Below the pieces are notes generated by a model that did no database searches, was not told the origin of the DNA, and saw only the letters and a program-made list of their open reading frames with translations. 64,000 nucleotides of DNA from Rhexocercosporidium sp. MPI-PUGE-AT-0058 (Eukaryota > Ascomycota > Leotiomycetes > Helotiales). Made by a program: the position numbers and the translations under genes. The DNA is taken from contig JAGTJL010000013.1 of the NCBI GenBank assembly GCA_020746875.1, positions 620,001 through 684,000 of the forward strand, read 5' to 3'. Below are positions 23,650 through 37,332 of this stretch, piece after piece. Each line of letters begins with the position of its first letter. Positions within the stretch are counted from its first letter, which is position 1.

Positions 23650-26098
23650 GATGTCTGAAAATGTAAGGAGGGCTGAGATGATTTTTGTATGAGAAGACAA
23701 GCTTGGTGTTGGATGAGACTCTGGGAAGTGCTGGAGTACATATATCATCAACCAGACTTTTCAATCAGCTTCAATTCACTGCTGTCAGCTGCTTTCTAAA
23801 CCATCCATGTCTCTGCCAGTGCCAACAGCCAAGGTCAATATAACGCTTGTTCACATATATTTGTTGGTATGGCAAGACTTTGCAGGGCTTAATCGTGTCA
23901 AGCATGTTCTTGGGTCTCAATTGTACCTCCCGCTAATTACCGCATCTCAACTGCGCCTCTTTAACATGCCCTCGACCTTCCTAATTGAGAAATGCTTCCA
24001 CTATTGCAAGCCATTGCCCGGTTCCCCCGGTTACGGGCCTACAGCGCCAAGTAAACGCTGGCGCTTAAATTATCTGTGACTACCACGAAGTGTTCTCCTG
24101 TAATATTAGACTAGGGTACAGTATATTCCTGTAGATTAAAAAAGATAAGAAGGCAGGGTCTATATGGTAAACCACTCTGTGCCGGAGTGAAATTCTGAAG
24201 CTACATGCTTTCCAACATTTCAACACAGCCTATTCTGCTCATAATATTTGCTCAAAGCTCGCTAAGCTGGTATCTAGGTGTCTCTGCTGGGGTTCGAGCC
24301 TTCTCAAATAGGTCGCAGATGTTGGTGAATTTAACATCTAATCAGTTGGTAAGCAGCTACCAACATTGTGGCGTTAATTCTTTGTATTTGGTGTCAAGGA
24401 ATGTCAGTTTCGCAGGATCAACTTGGACACCGCCGTGAGCACTTTATGCACTGCCATGTTTTTGGTCGGCATGGGCATGACTATACATCGAAAAAGGTCT
24501 ATACTGCGCAACTGCTTCGTCTAATTCAACCACATCCGTCGAGCAAGCACATTCCTGGTCGGAGTTGGCTCCTTGTTCGGCGAACCAGGTGGTGCAGGAT
24601 TTCGTAGGACTGTAACCGAGAACTCCATCAATTTCAAGAAGTAATTAAAACCACAACTTCTAATAAAATCTTTCAAAAATAAGATTTAAAATATTAAATA
24701 TAAACTTTTATAGACTTTTATAAACTTTTATAAACTTGTAATAATGGATTCTTTTTATTTAGGTTATATCTTATGTAAATTCTATTTAAAAGTAATAACT
24801 TTTTGCATTTAAAATTTATAAATACTTACAATCACAAGTCTTAAATCAACAAGTAGAAATTTAATTTCATAGTATTAAGCATTCATTCCTTTAATTTTAG
24901 GTCTTTTTATTAATAGGTGGTTATTTAATAAAGTCCTGAAAAGTCCGATTCTTGGTGGGGTTTCCGATTCTGTCCCACGAATTCCTGCACCTCCTGGTGG
25001 CCTCTGCTGCAAGATCGTGATGCGGAACACTGTCTTCCCCTATCGCTGACCGCTAAAGGTCATTCACCAATGTTTCATTCAAGACATACAATAGCACGGA
25101 GCCGTTTATTACTAGCTATCCAAAGGGCCTTCAGAGATGCCTCATCTAGAGCGGTTGACTAGGGAGAGATGTATGGCCATGGGATGGCGTTCAGCTCAGA
25201 CAGAAGCTCGGCACTATTGATTAGACCAGCTGTTTATATCTACTTGGGCGTGTTTATCTTATACCATGAGACTTATATGCACAAATTGAGTGTTTTAAGA
25301 AGACGGGAGTGCATGCCGTCTTACTCGGGGAGATATTTAAATATGAATTATCATCGTGGATTTTCACACACCACTTACACACTCCTAGTTGACCATTAGT
25401 TTGTCTTAATTGCTCCGAGCGGTTCAAGTGGAGAAAGTCTAGCTGCGCCCTTAGGAGTGAGAACGTGGTTAAATGAGAAACCAGGGTTGCATCCAAATGC
25501 AACCTTTCCTCGACGACAAGCGAGGACAGCAGAACAAAATGCTTTACCGGCTTCCTTTGTGGGACTGAACCCATCCACAGTGGGGTTTTAGAAAGGGATT
25601 TTGATAAGATCTAGCCCTGTATCTTTTACTATAGTAGGTTCAGCCAACGGGTAAAGCGAACAAGAGTTGAAGTGGTTCTGGGAGGTAGGTATGCTTCGTA
25701 AGCACCATGTTTACATCGACGAATCTCCCCTCAATTGATGGCCATCGCAAAACTGAACGGCCTTCCAGTAGGCAACAACTAAAACGACAAGCCGATTGGG
25801 CATGACAACGGGAGATAACACGTAGTAGCGCGCACACGAAGAAATTAAATCTCTGAGAAGAGACCCGCAATTGGGGAAATCAGGCAACTGAATACCGTAC
25901 CACGGATGAGATTTGCACCGTGCTTATGTATGTCTGATGATTGAAAAGAGTGATATTATTATGATATCCATGTACGACGGGTATTCTACTCAAACATATC
26001 GGTCATCCATCATTAACTTTTCTACAATCCACCTCCCGCTGCTTCCCATGTGAGCACAAGAGAAATACAACATCCTTCCACGATTTCGTCCTCCTGCA
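23650..26098. other. Repeat-bearing intergenic region
   Basis: Small frames here have no recognisable domain. The segment from about 24640 to 24950 is strongly AT-rich and lies inside an inverted-repeat pair (see 24584-24998). The remainder is 5' flank of the effector-like gene and 3' flank of the OPT gene. Confidence 0.6.
24584..24998. mobile_element. AT-rich element with 27-bp terminal inverted repeats
   Basis: The left end ACCAGGTGGTGCAGG... (24584-24610) matches the reverse complement of the right end (24972-24998) at 24 of 27 positions. The similarity fades inward over about another 20 bp. The interior is very AT-rich, with repeated ATAAACTTTTATA-like units at 24696-24740, and encodes nothing. 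I could not find a convincing target-site duplication, so the true ends may lie slightly inside or outside these coordinates. It is most likely a non-autonomous DNA transposon that has been mutated toward A/T. The superfamily is undetermined. Confidence 0.65.
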
Positions 26099-28587
26099 CT
26101 AACCACAGTATTGGTGGTCAGGGCAAGCAACCACGGATCCGTACTTGTCACCAGAGATGCCAACGACCTGAAATAAGGCATTGATGACACCTCCAATGCC
26201 TTCTCCAGCGCAAGCACCGGCAGCGATAGAGTAGGCATATTCGTTCCAGGTGCTTGGACTTCTCTTGAGCCAGATCTTGGACAGAATGGCTCCGGTGGCC
26301 ATGGCAGTAGCGTATTGAGTTTGGGGGAGGGTGAATGCAAGACCGACAGCGTTCATGTTGGGAATGTAACGGTGGTACTTGGCTGGGACTAAGATACCGC
26401 GTCAGCGTGTTGAAGAAAAGTAACGAAATGCATTGAAACTTACCCCAGAGATACTTGGAAACAACCATTGCGATGGACAACAACCCAAGGCAGAGCGCTA
26501 GGATTGCAGCGTTCGGGGGAACGGGGAAGTCTGTCCCAGTAACGGCTCCCGAGACAGCCACCCAAGCGGAGACCGAAGGTATACCAAATCTGATCATTCA
26601 ATTAGCATTCATGTTTCTCAAAGACTGAAGGGAATTTTCCAACGGCCAGCGGGAAGACAATAGGGTGTTTAGGAGAAAATTACGTACTGGCAAGCTCCTT
26701 GCGTCTCTGGATCCCAGTTTGGATCGATGATACAGGGGTAAGCGTTCGAGAATAGGACAAAGAAACCCGTGCAAAGGAAGATACTGAAGAATGAGCCCAC
26801 AGCCTGAGCGATAAATTGCGCGTACGGAGAGGCGGAGAGAAGATAACCTGTTCTCAGATCTCCCAGCATATCAACGGACTGGGCGGCGGCTCCACCGGCA
26901 ACAATACCAGCAGTCATGTTGATAGTCAATGCCTTATCACCATGGATGCCCTGTCCTTGGGTGACACCACCGAAGACGAGTTGAGAGGCTTTGGCGCAAG
27001 TCGAGACAGGGTTGATATCGGTTGCACCAGCGGATTGAGCAGCAATGAAGGAGAAAATGAATGCGAGAATGACGGCCAAGATTGTTAGGCCGGGGCTGAC
27101 GTTGTACTGGATAGCGAGGACGATCATCGAGACTGCGATCGCACAGACGATACCAACGGACCAAGCCCACACAGGAACTTGCTCTTCTTTAGGGGATGGA
27201 TCAAGTGAGTCCTCTTCTCCTTGACGGTGCTTCTCGGCGAAGTTACGGGTTTTAGGAAACTTCTCAGCGGCGTCGAAAAAGGCTCTCTTCATCCCGCGGT
27301 ACATCATTGGCGAGTTCATTGCCACCTCAGCAAAGGAAGCACAAAGCATGATCATTACGCCGATCCATAAGTTCCAGTACCGAGGCGAAGGGTGAACCTT
27401 TTGTGCAAGGACTATGCCGCCGTCCAATTTCCAAGCACTCATTTTGTTGTAGTTCATCAGGCCGGGAATCTTCTTACTTCCATCCGCTCCAAAGGTCTCA
27501 CCGTATTTGACAGTGAGTGGACCAATCAGAGCCCATGCAAGTACATCACCCAAGAAGAAGGACAGTGAAGCGTTCATTCCGGAAAGGATACCAGCACCGA
27601 GGAAAGCTGGTGTGTACTCGAAAAACCATCCCCAGGACACGATGCTGATGACATCCTTCCATCCCCAAGTGTACAGCCACCAGAAGACATGGTGATCCCA
27701 AAGGATTCCAGGTGCATACTCTGAGACAACGCGCAATACCACAGCGGAGCCGAATGCAATCGCGAGGACCTTGGCTTTCCTGGCGGCTGCTTTCTCACCC
27801 GCAGCACCACCTGCATGGAGAGCTCGAATTGTGTAAGCTACAGCAGTGGGCGATGGGAAGATGAGCTTGAGCTTCAGGATGTAGAACTTCCGCAGAGCAA
27901 TCGCAAAAAACAGGCCATAGTATGCGGTGCATAGCGAGAAGGTGAGCAATTTGCCGAAATCTTGCTGGGGCCTCTCGGAGAGTAAACCAAGTTGGTACAC
28001 TAGAGTATTGCTCGTCAGCACGAGGAGAATTTACATCGGCGAGAATGTTTTCTTGTTTTATCACGTACTTGCAGGAATAGCACCCACGAATATTATACCC
28101 AGACCACCAGCAGCTGTTGCGGCTGATTGTACGGTAACGTTTTCCTATATCATTGGATTAGCATACACGTTGACTCAAACAGAAAATTGCGGCTCTATGG
28201 TACCTTTGGTCCAAAATATCCCCCTCCGAGATATTTTGGAGCGACTTTGGAGAGCGGCTTCAAGATAGCGAAACCCAGAATGGAACCGAAGAGCGAAGCA
28301 CCAAATGTCCACCCAGTCTTGAGACCTAGGTAAATGTTGGAAGCGGACACCACGGCACCCAGGCAACATCCGATGAGGATTGCACGGACTGTAATCTGGT
28401 GATCCTCCTCAGGAATGCCATGGAGCTTCGGGAAAGGGAACTTGTTGTCAAGGACAGCGTGCATATCTTCCTCCTCTCGGTCGCGGTCATTGTCGCTGAT
28501 ATCAACCGAGTAGGTCTTCTTGTCGACATCCCGCTCCTGAGAGTCAGGCTGAGATGTAGCATAGGCTACCTTTTCGGACTCCATCAT
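26099..28587 (-). CDS. OPT-family oligopeptide/metal-chelate transporter
   Basis: Polytopic membrane transporter of about 760 residues from five exons. The ATG is at 28587 (MMESEKVAY); the frame is open further upstream but has no ATG. Exon 1 carries an acidic cytosolic tail and then GIPEEDHQITVRAILIG and SNIYLGLKTGWTFGAS, hallmarks of the family. Introns follow GPK, GAIPA, GACQ and SKYLW. The joined frame continues through the large exon (about 28000-26690) to a final exon starting VPAKYHRYIPNMNAVG and ending at the stop at 26099. The sequence looks closer to the YSL-like fungal OPT branch than to the yeast OPT1 type. That would allow peptides or metal chelates as substrates, but the choice cannot be made from sequence. 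No breaks seen. Confidence 0.93.
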
Positions 28588-31500
28588 GAAGAGTGAGATG
28601 TGGTTGTCGAGTCGGGTCGTGAAGGGACGTGACAGATCAAAGCAACTCGCGGGGTCCAATGCTTCCTTATAGCCTCATGCTTGAAACGCATTTACCTTTC
28701 CTCCAGGGGCCAGATAGATTGATGGATCGAAGCTTGGCGCCACTCGCCCTCCATCGCCTTATCATGTCGATTTCGACCTGCCTGAATTGACCGCCAAGCT
28801 GAACCCCTACCGTCACACATGAATCCACGACAGCGATCTGCTCACCATCTGCCACTCTAGCTTTCGCCTTTTTCTGCCGTTTGAGTACGCGACCTGCCAC
28901 TTGCATCTCCATTCCGGCCCTACCAACGCCGACCTGCCTCGTTCGAGCCACGATAATCTGCCAAGGGTTGCCACTATCACCAAGAGCGGGCTCACGAGAG
29001 CCATTGCGTTTCTCGAGGGCTTTCGAAAGTTCTTTCCCCCTTCCATCGACAACGACCTGCCTCCTTTGGCCGCCAAGATATTTAAGCATCGCACAAACGT
29101 TGCAGAAAGCGTAGTGGCACCTCTTGTTACTGGCCCAGCCTTCTTCCATCCCCGCTTCAGCTCCATCCCCTCGCAAGGTTTATTCGCCGTCTCCAGAGTC
29201 CGGCCATGCATTGATTCGTTCAGCCGACCATCAAGGTCGCGTATCATGCAATATTCCATATTAAACCAAAGTAAAAGCTGCAATCTGGATGCATGGGGGG
29301 CCCGCTTCTAAGACTTGTTGAAGCCGGACTGAACACCAAATGCAGCTGCACGTATCCCCGTCGCCATGACAAGAGAAGCTCTGACTGGTGTCGCTAATTT
29401 GTGAGATAAGGCCGCTCAATGACCCCTTTTGCACATGACAGATTTTGCCTAATGTATCAGTTCTGCGTCTGATTGTCATAATCTTGCCACACCTCGGGAA
29501 TCGCAGTCGGTCTTGCTGTGCCTCTACTGTAGATAACGATTTTTCGGGACACCAAATCAATAGATGTCGCATCAAAGGCGATGCCAGCTTTGTGGTTTGA
29601 CGATTACGGAGAACATGCTGACTGTGTTAGGAACGAGCAACCATTCTGAGAATCCTAGACTTCTAGACCATGCGCTCGGCGAGGTCGACAAGCATTGTAC
29701 CCTGGAAAGTTGCAGGAAAGTTTCCGGAAATGAACGCCTGGTGCTCGAACAAGGATTAGAATACTGAGGTTCTCGACTACGCGGGGCCAGACTGTAAGAT
29801 TGTGGATATTCCTGGAGATCCATCTCCTTGGGCGAGCTGGGGGCTGTGTCCAGAAAAAGTGCTTATGCTGGGAACACATGGCTGCGGTTGTGCCGTTGGA
29901 CAACATCCTAGTCCCATGATGCGTTAGTATGCCACGGCAGTCCCGAATATTCTTGTGTTATAAGAGCAGAGAAGAAAGAGTCCATGAAAGCATGCGAAGC
30001 TGACCCTAAGAAATCCGCCAGCAGAGATGGAAGTTTATTGACTTTTGACCGAGGTATAAAGAGGGAATACGAACTGATGTCCGGGGAAGTCAACCTTCCT
30101 CTAATTACCCCTCTCTCTATTGCCGCTGCCTCCTCGGAGCTGTGACTAATAAGCGAGCAAGACAATCCGCTTAGTACTACTGTACCTCCTTCTAATTGTA
30201 GCCGCTTGGCATAAGAGTGGAATTCTTGAAAAGCCTGTCGATACATACTTCAAACTTTCAAAGGCTCGGTCAAAGAAACCTGAGTTAAATTGAATCGATG
30301 AGTTTTGTTTACAAAGCTCTAAAGACCAACAAATATTTTGTGGATCTTAGCCGAGTCCAAAATCCGCCAGCTTGGGTCGTTGGGTCGTCTCCAACTTTCC
30401 GCTTGTGATCTTGGACTCAGAGTGTCCGAGGTAGATTTAAGCCTTTCAAGGTCCGTTGCGATCTTGGCTTCTGAGATCTCAGGTGTTTGCGAGGCAGAGG
30501 GATGCATTTTGCGTTGTTTCTCAGGCTGTCAACAATCCCTCCCCTCGTACGCCTTGTCTATCCCAGCGACCAAGCCTCAGCAAGCCTAACCCGCGTTGTG
30601 CCTGGACAGAGCATCTTCAGCGCTCTGCCTTCCAGCAAGTAAAGACTGCGCTGTCGTATCTTGCACGTATGACTTGACCATACAAGAAAATGAGATATTG
30701 AGCACAAGTAGGATTGCTGTAACTCCAACAGCAGAATTTGGCCGACAAATACGATCGTCGATAGCCTGACCAAAGTCCTCGGAATCGAGCTGTTCGCCCC
30801 TCGACCCCTCCAACACTTTACAGCTCCCATGTGTGCGAGCGACATAACCGCACAATTCGATCAGCCAACAAGCATTCCACGATACCCTTCATAGGCTCGG
30901 ATGGCTTCCCAGACCGACAAATCCGACAGGCCACCCTTTATCTTCTTCCAAAGAAGACCCAGATCCCGAAAGGAAAGAGAATGGCTCAGCTTATTCGCCA
31001 CACCCATCGCAGTCGTACAACCAAACACGAGACACCATTAAGCCACCTCCGAAGGGTAAATCCAACTTCCAGTCTTCCACACCTTCTATCGATCTTCGAC
31101 TGCAGATAACGTACAGGGCCAAGGCGGCACGGAATACGCACATGCTCACAAGTCGCCCTATACTTTAGTCCACAAGCTCCATACCAAGACATTTTCTTCA
31201 CCAAAGTCGGTTCGTTTCCAACGAATATCTCCTTCCTGAAGCGGATTCTCCTCCTCTCTGCATGTCTTGGCAGAGTTCGTGTACTGTAGTGCTTTGCAAA
31301 AGTACCCATCACAAAAGGAGGTCCGCAACTAACTCATATTCGCGCTATGCCATAATGCCATGAATACCTGAAATGCAAATCATGCATACTCACAGAGAGG
31401 TATAGCCGGCGCTATGCCGTCAAGAACAGTCGGAAGCTTTTGTGAGTCAACGAGCTCTTCTGAGCGCAGCATAGTTCCCTTTCTCTGAAGATAACGTATC

Positions 31501-33609
31501 GTCTCTCGTCATTCATCTCTGCTTGCTCGCTAGTTTATACCGTCTGCAGCCGGTCCGATTTTTGGAAGGCTTCTGAATAGTCGTGAGAGTTCCTTCGGAA
31601 TCAGCAGCCACGGATTACTGTACTCCGCAGCTTCAGCAATACCCAAGTTGCTATCGCCCTGCTCGAAGAAATAAAACATTACTTCGGAGACTACTGTCAA
31701 ATATGCATCATGAATTGTTTTTGCGAAATCAAGAGCAGCCAGGTAAGTGCAAAGTGTACGTTGAATTCCACGGTTATTGCATCCTATTCAAATCCCTATT
31801 TCACACCAAAGACTCCCCTACCCCTACCCGCCTATCTTGGGGCGCAATTGCATAGTATAGATAAATAAATCTTCATCAGCTACAACGGATCCCGAAACAA
31901 GACAACACAATCAAAAAAAGAAACATCCTCGTGACGATGTCCAGTACCTTTCCCATATCAGACTAAGTATTTATTAATCTTCCTAAGAGCTCGACCTCAA
32001 ATCCACGCTGGAAAAGGGTGCCACTAGAACTCAGACTCCGACATCGAGATAACTGACAAGCAGACTACGAAGCAAAACAAACGTTCTTCTCGTTTGGTAT
32101 ACTGAAGTCATCTTTGCTTGCAGAACTGAAGCAATATTTCCTGAGCAGAACTTGCAGAACAGACCATTGTCTCTCTCATCCACGAGATTTCATCAACATC
32201 GATTTCTCTACATCCAACCGCCGCTCGAGCCATAAATCGAGCTGGAAACAAATGCCTCTTCCATCCGAAGCCCAGGAAAGCGAGATCTTGCCTTACAGTG
32301 TTCATAAATTATTCGCAGCGTGCTGTAAGGCCTTCGTCTCAGGGCTCATTTTGCGAGGAACAAAACCGCGCGAGGTAGGTGGTTCCCAGCATCAACATCC
32401 CTAGTGAACGCCGCCGTCGCGAATCTCAACCCCAGCAGGATAGCAAGCTCAAATCCAAATACCTCCGGTCCCTCAGCTTTCCATCAGTCCTTCATACCGC
32501 GCAGTATCCCAGCTCCTGCGCCTATTTCAACTCCCCAAGATGCTCACCCGAGCGAGCGAAGCCGAGGGAATGTCTATCACATTCCCTTCACAAAAATCTC
32601 AAACCGAAACAAATAAGCACACAACAGACAAGATATCGAACCAAACAGAAGCAGCATCAAGAATATCATAACACCAAAACACTGCTTCCAAGTCGGCACT
32701 TCAAGCATCACAGCTGCACTTCCTCAGTACAGACCCAGACCCAGACCCCAAGTTCTTCTCCATCCATCTCAGCACAGCCAGCAACCCACAACCCTTCAAG
32801 CAGACCTCGATATGCCGTACACCTGCTCGTACTCCATGCAAATAGCCCAAGTCAATCGCCCGTTCCAACGCAGAAGTTTCATTCACCCCAACCGTTCAAC
32901 CTTAACTCGAACGCGCATCGCCGGCACACCCAAACCTCTACAACCTCTACACCAGCTATGCAGATCCATCGTCTCAATACACATGCAACTTATCACACCA
33001 TTTCCCCTATCGTTACTAAGAAGTGCGAGGATATAAGACGATATATTCGCAACTGACTGGAAAGGAAGCACGCAAGGTAACTGATAGTGGAGAAACTGAG
33101 GACGACCTGGCAGGATCACAGAAATAACTAGGTGTTCTGTAAACTTCATATGCGTGAGGAGGACAAGACTGTGCGCGAAGAAGGGGAGAGAAGAAAAAAA
33201 GTAAAAAGTTCGACGAGAACGTGTATATGAAATGCAAATCAAATTGAAAGATCTGGGCACTCGCCAAGTAGTTACTTGCGTCTCGTACTCTGGCATTGAA
33301 TGTCTGCCAACTCAAAGACAGATGACGAGATACCTATATCAAAACCAAAACATTGTCCTCACTCCCTAGCAAACCCTTTACCAGCAGTTCTCTCAAGAAT
33401 AGATATACTGTGAGGACGAGGGCGAAGACGCGGTCAATAGCAGCGACAAAGTGTAGAATAAAGTACATATCTAATTTTTGTATCTCATACAAAGTCTAGC
33501 ATAGCAGGCTTAGCTTAGCAGCTATCTAGACCACCTACCCTGCTTGACTTCGTTTCGCAATTCTTCTCCAGTCACCTCCATGCATGTACAAATGAAAGGT
33601 TGGTCCCCT
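28588..33609. other. 5-kb interval without a confident gene
   Basis: Several frames of 80-225 codons occur, but none has a recognised domain or a consistent splice pattern. The more notable ones are 28901-29311 (+), 28667-29283 (-, overlapping frames), 29908-30246 (-, ATG-started, 112 codons) and 32379-33056 (+, low complexity, no ATG). The block at 28774-29060 contains four copies of CGACCTGCC on the plus strand. The right end includes the 3' flank of MIC60. Confidence 0.5.
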
Positions 33610-35851
33610 CTACTCGACTCTCAAGCTTTGCAACCTAGCTTCCGTGGCGATTACCTGTAATATGGTTGGTATACTTTTTAAATGATATGATTGAGTCAGG
33701 GGAATGGGAATGAGGATAGGTGAGATGGATCGGGGAATATGAAAACTTACATCCAAAGCCTGTTGCACCTCTAACACCTTCCTAACCTCACCCAACCAAT
33801 CTCTACTCAAGGTCTTCGCCCATCCCTGGAGTCCATTCATCTCTCTAGCAGCAGCATCCAGATCACCCTCCTCGAGGAAAGTCTCTGTCCTGGTCAAGAT
33901 ACTCTCCACATCATTCCCAGTAGCAAGACCTTTCTTCTTGAACAGAAGCTTGCTTAGGACATAGCTGGATGCGTGACTGGCGACACCGGCGTCTTCGGGG
34001 AGAAGGGAAGCCTTTCGGACCTCACCAGCCACACGACGGAAACGGTCAATGAGCTGTGCTGAAGATGGTATACCCTTCTGGTAGGCGGTCGGGTTGATGG
34101 ATGAGATGGCGGCATTGACCACAGGGTCATCTGAGGCGATCTCCTTCAAGGCAGCAAGTTCCTTGATGAATGGTCGGGGAACTTGGCTCTTCTCGAGGTT
34201 GGAACGAACAGCCTCGACGGCGACGTGAAGATGTTGTGTCTTCAAGTTTGCGTCAACGACAGAGTTCCAGTCTGTGGTCAGCTTCTCGAGCTCGTTGACA
34301 GTGTTAGTAAGGTCAGAGAGCTTGCCGAGACGGCCATCTCGCTCCTCCTCGACTCGCTGTTGAAGCTCCTCCATGAACTTGCGCTTCATCTCAACAGCTT
34401 GCTCGAGCAGACCGTTGCGCAGGCGTTGCTCGTTAACCTCGTTTGCAGTCTGCACCTCAGTCTTCAGCTTTTGCTCGTAGTTTTGCTGGATCTTCTCTCG
34501 CTCGGTCTGGTATTCTTCTTGCCATTGTGACTGCTGAGTCTGCATCTCGGCCTCGACTCTTCGAATCAACTCCTTCGCAGCTCGGTCAAAATCTGCCTTT
34601 TCAGACTGGATCTTGGCCTCAGCATCCTTTTCTGCCGTAGCTTTCAATGCCTTAATCTTTGATCCGACCTTGTTGATTTCTTGCTTGGCCTTTCCAATAG
34701 CACCTGAGAATTTCGAGTCGGCATTGTCGGCATTTACAACTGTAATGATATCGTTGATGATCTTCACCAAGTCCTGAACAAGAGGTTCCTTTGCATCCTT
34801 GACATTGATTGGATCGATTCTGGTGATCTCAGGCGGGAATTTGGAAGGCTGATCAACCTCAGGGGGAGTAAATGGAACACCCTCTGCCGATTTAGCAGAC
34901 TTGGTTGGCGCGGCGGTGGCTGGGTGTGTTGGTTTGGCTGGAGCTTGCGGCTCTGGTGACTTGCTCACTGGAAGTGCAGCCTTGGGAGCTGGAGGATCCG
35001 CTTCCTTCTTCGCAATCTCTACGGCCTTTACCTGCTCAGCTGGCTTTGTCTCCTGAGGAGTTTGTAAGGCCTCCTTTGCCTTGGGTGCATCTGGTTTCGT
35101 AGCATCGGCGTGTCTCCCAGAAGGGGACTTTGTATCCTTAGAAATCTTCCAGGAAACTCCACTTTGACTTGGAATCTTTATTGACTCTCCGGTATCCCTA
35201 GGAGGGGATCCAGCACGCCCTGCGATCTTTGGGAAACGGTTGCGGAATTCTCTCTCCTCGAAGTACAGAACTGCCTCCTCTCCAAATGGCACGTATTCGG
35301 TGAAGAAGTCGTGGAAATTGTCGTTCACTCTGCTATAGTAAACACCTCCAGCAAATCCGGCTGCTGAGAGCAGGAAGATGGTTGTGAAGAACTTCCGGAA
35401 GAATTTGCGTTTCGGCTTGGGAGGTGGAGGAGGTGGAGGAGGTGGAGGAGTAGCAGTCGCAGGAGTCGGTGCGCTAATGGGGACGTTTGGGGGAGCAATA
35501 GCAGCTCCAACCGGTGTTTCTGTCTTCGCAGATGGTGGTGTATATAGTGTTGATGGAACTGGTCCAGGAGGAAGTGGTTCGGTGGTACTGTCGCTGCGAG
35601 ATCCAGGAAGGACTATGGGTTTGGAATCCGCGATGCTAGCTTTCTTTGCATCGGCATATCCTCTCTAGATGCAGATTCTTTAATCAGTACTCTGCTCATT
35701 CTTCAATTGACTTAATTTGGGTTTTGGGAGCTCTCACCACACCTCCCGAAGACACCCGAGTTGATTGTACAGCCTGCCATTGACGTCCAGCACTGGCTAC
35801 ATTGGACTTGTAACCAAAGGCCCTTGACGACCGAAGTGAAGCGCGCAGCAT
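33610..35851 (-). CDS. mic60: MIC60 (mitofilin), MICOS complex subunit
   Basis: Inner mitochondrial membrane protein that builds crista junctions. The ATG at 35851 (MLRASLRSSRAFGYK) opens an Arg/Ser-rich presequence. An intron (GTGAGAGCT...CATCTAGAG) joins SSGGV to RGYADAKKAS. A Pro run (eight or nine P) and basic KPKRKFFRKF precede one membrane segment, FFTTIFLLSAAGFAGGVYYS. Next come a Pro/Ala/Lys-rich linker and a long coiled coil (about 200 residues, rich in Glu/Gln/Lys), then the C-terminal mitofilin signature with EEGDLDAAAREMNGL and WAKTLSRDWL. The last short exon encodes VIATEARLQSLRVE, with the stop at 33610-33612, after an intron that begins GTAAGTTTTC. Total length is about 640-670 residues, as in other filamentous fungi. 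Confidence 0.94.
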
Positions 35852-36463
35852 GACGGGCTGCGTTGAGCGACAGAGAGATGTTGAAGGTTGTGATGTTGAC
35901 GGCGGGCGCGTGGTTGTTGGCAGGATTCTTTCTGGGCGAGCTCACAAGCTCGTGCCAAGACGATGATGCAGCCGCCTTCCCAGCGAGGCTGCAAGACTTC
36001 ATACCAGGAAGATATCAACAATTTGGGCTACATAGGCGACAACCAAGTTTCTCTTATAGAACTCATGACATCTTCCAATTTCAACGATTATGTCTTGCAA
36101 GTAGTCACATGCATCAAGACGCAAACTCGTTTCGCTTTCCATAATATCATTGAATGTGTTCTATGGCATATCTTACACCCAAAATGCTGCAGAACGATTC
36201 AATAGAGAACCCATCACGCCGTGCAGGAAATCCTGCCGAAACCAACCCTGCTACGGAAAACCTAAGACACATGAAGGTATTAAAGACTGCTTTCGCAAAT
36301 GGTCCCAGTGACCGCATCTATGAACCCCGATCGCAACCTGGCAATTTCATTGGAAAGGACGATTGAGGCGGTAGACTGTGGTGACCGCTGAACCTTGAAT
36401 GGTGAAAATCCCCCGTGCCCGCAGGCCGTATGCTTGCTGCTACACAACTCAGACTTGGTTCTC
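35852..36463. other. Intergenic region between MIC60 and Rab5 genes
   Basis: Contains the MIC60 promoter and the 3' flank of the Rab gene. Small frames have no recognisable content. Confidence 0.6.
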
Positions 36464-37332
36464 TTAACACGCACAAGGTCCTTGTCCTTGTGTAGATGGG
36501 TTCTCTGGTCTCAACTCTACTCCTCCTCGTCCGCCAGATCTTGGATTCCTCGGGCCGGCCTGGTCTAGCGGAAGCTTCTTCGCGATCGATGTGAATAGTT
36601 CCCGCACGTTCTCTGATGTCTTGGCCGATGTCTCGAAGAATAGAAGTCCTGCCTCCTTTGCGTATGCCTCGGCGTCTGCTGTGCTGATGGCACGCTTGTC
36701 GGGTTGACTAGTAACCAAATCGAGTTTGTTGCCAGCTAGAGCGATGATAATGTTTTCGTTTGCCTGCCTTTGGAGTTCCTTTACCCACTGCTTCGCCTTA
36801 TCCAACGAGGACTGTGCCAAATACATCAGCGAGAAGTCCAAATAGTCCCAACACATGGATACTTACAGCTTGTGTAATATCGTAGACCACAACAGCGCAA
36901 TTTGCGTTTCGGTAGTACATGGGTGCGAGCGACTTGTATCTCTCTTGCCCGGCGGTATCCCATATCTCGAACTTCACGGTCGTATTATCATCAAGCGATA
37001 TGGTCTGGGTCAGGAAGGCGGCGCCGATTGTAGACTCTCTAAAATCATCGAATTGATCCTTTGTTCATCATTAGATAAGGGCCGGATATCTGCGAGGTGG
37101 ATGACAACTAACCTTCACAAACCGGAGAACCAGAGAACTCTATATAAAGATTAGCATCGGACCCGGATTTCTAGTAGATCCAAACGTACCTTTCCAACGG
37201 CAGACTCTCCTAGAGTACATGTCAGAAGGGTTTTTTGAGTGGAGAGGCAGAACACATACCCAGTAACACCAGCTTGAATTGCGCAAATCGGTTGTTCCCA
37301 CCGCGGGTGCCTGCTGGGCCTCGAGCAGCCAT
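36464..37332 (-). CDS. Rab5-family small GTPase (Vps21/Ypt5-like)
   Basis: Regulator of early endosome fusion and endocytic traffic. The ATG at 37332 begins [20 protein letters not shown]. Several short introns split the gene: one within the P-loop (LVLLG to ESAVGK), others after RFVK and after DITQA. The assembled protein of about 220 residues shows all G motifs: GESAVGKSS (G1), ESTIGAAF (switch I/G2), WDTAGQERY (G3), GNKLDL (G4) and ETSAKT (G5). It ends CAC, a Cys-x-Cys site for double geranylgeranylation. The switch I sequence [11 protein letters not shown] is characteristic of the Rab5 subfamily. It lies head-to-head with SAC1. Confidence 0.95.

Noticed and set aside
32379..33056. 225-codon plus-strand open frame
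   Set aside because: No ATG at its start and a low-complexity Ser/Thr/Gln/His-rich translation with no recognised domain.
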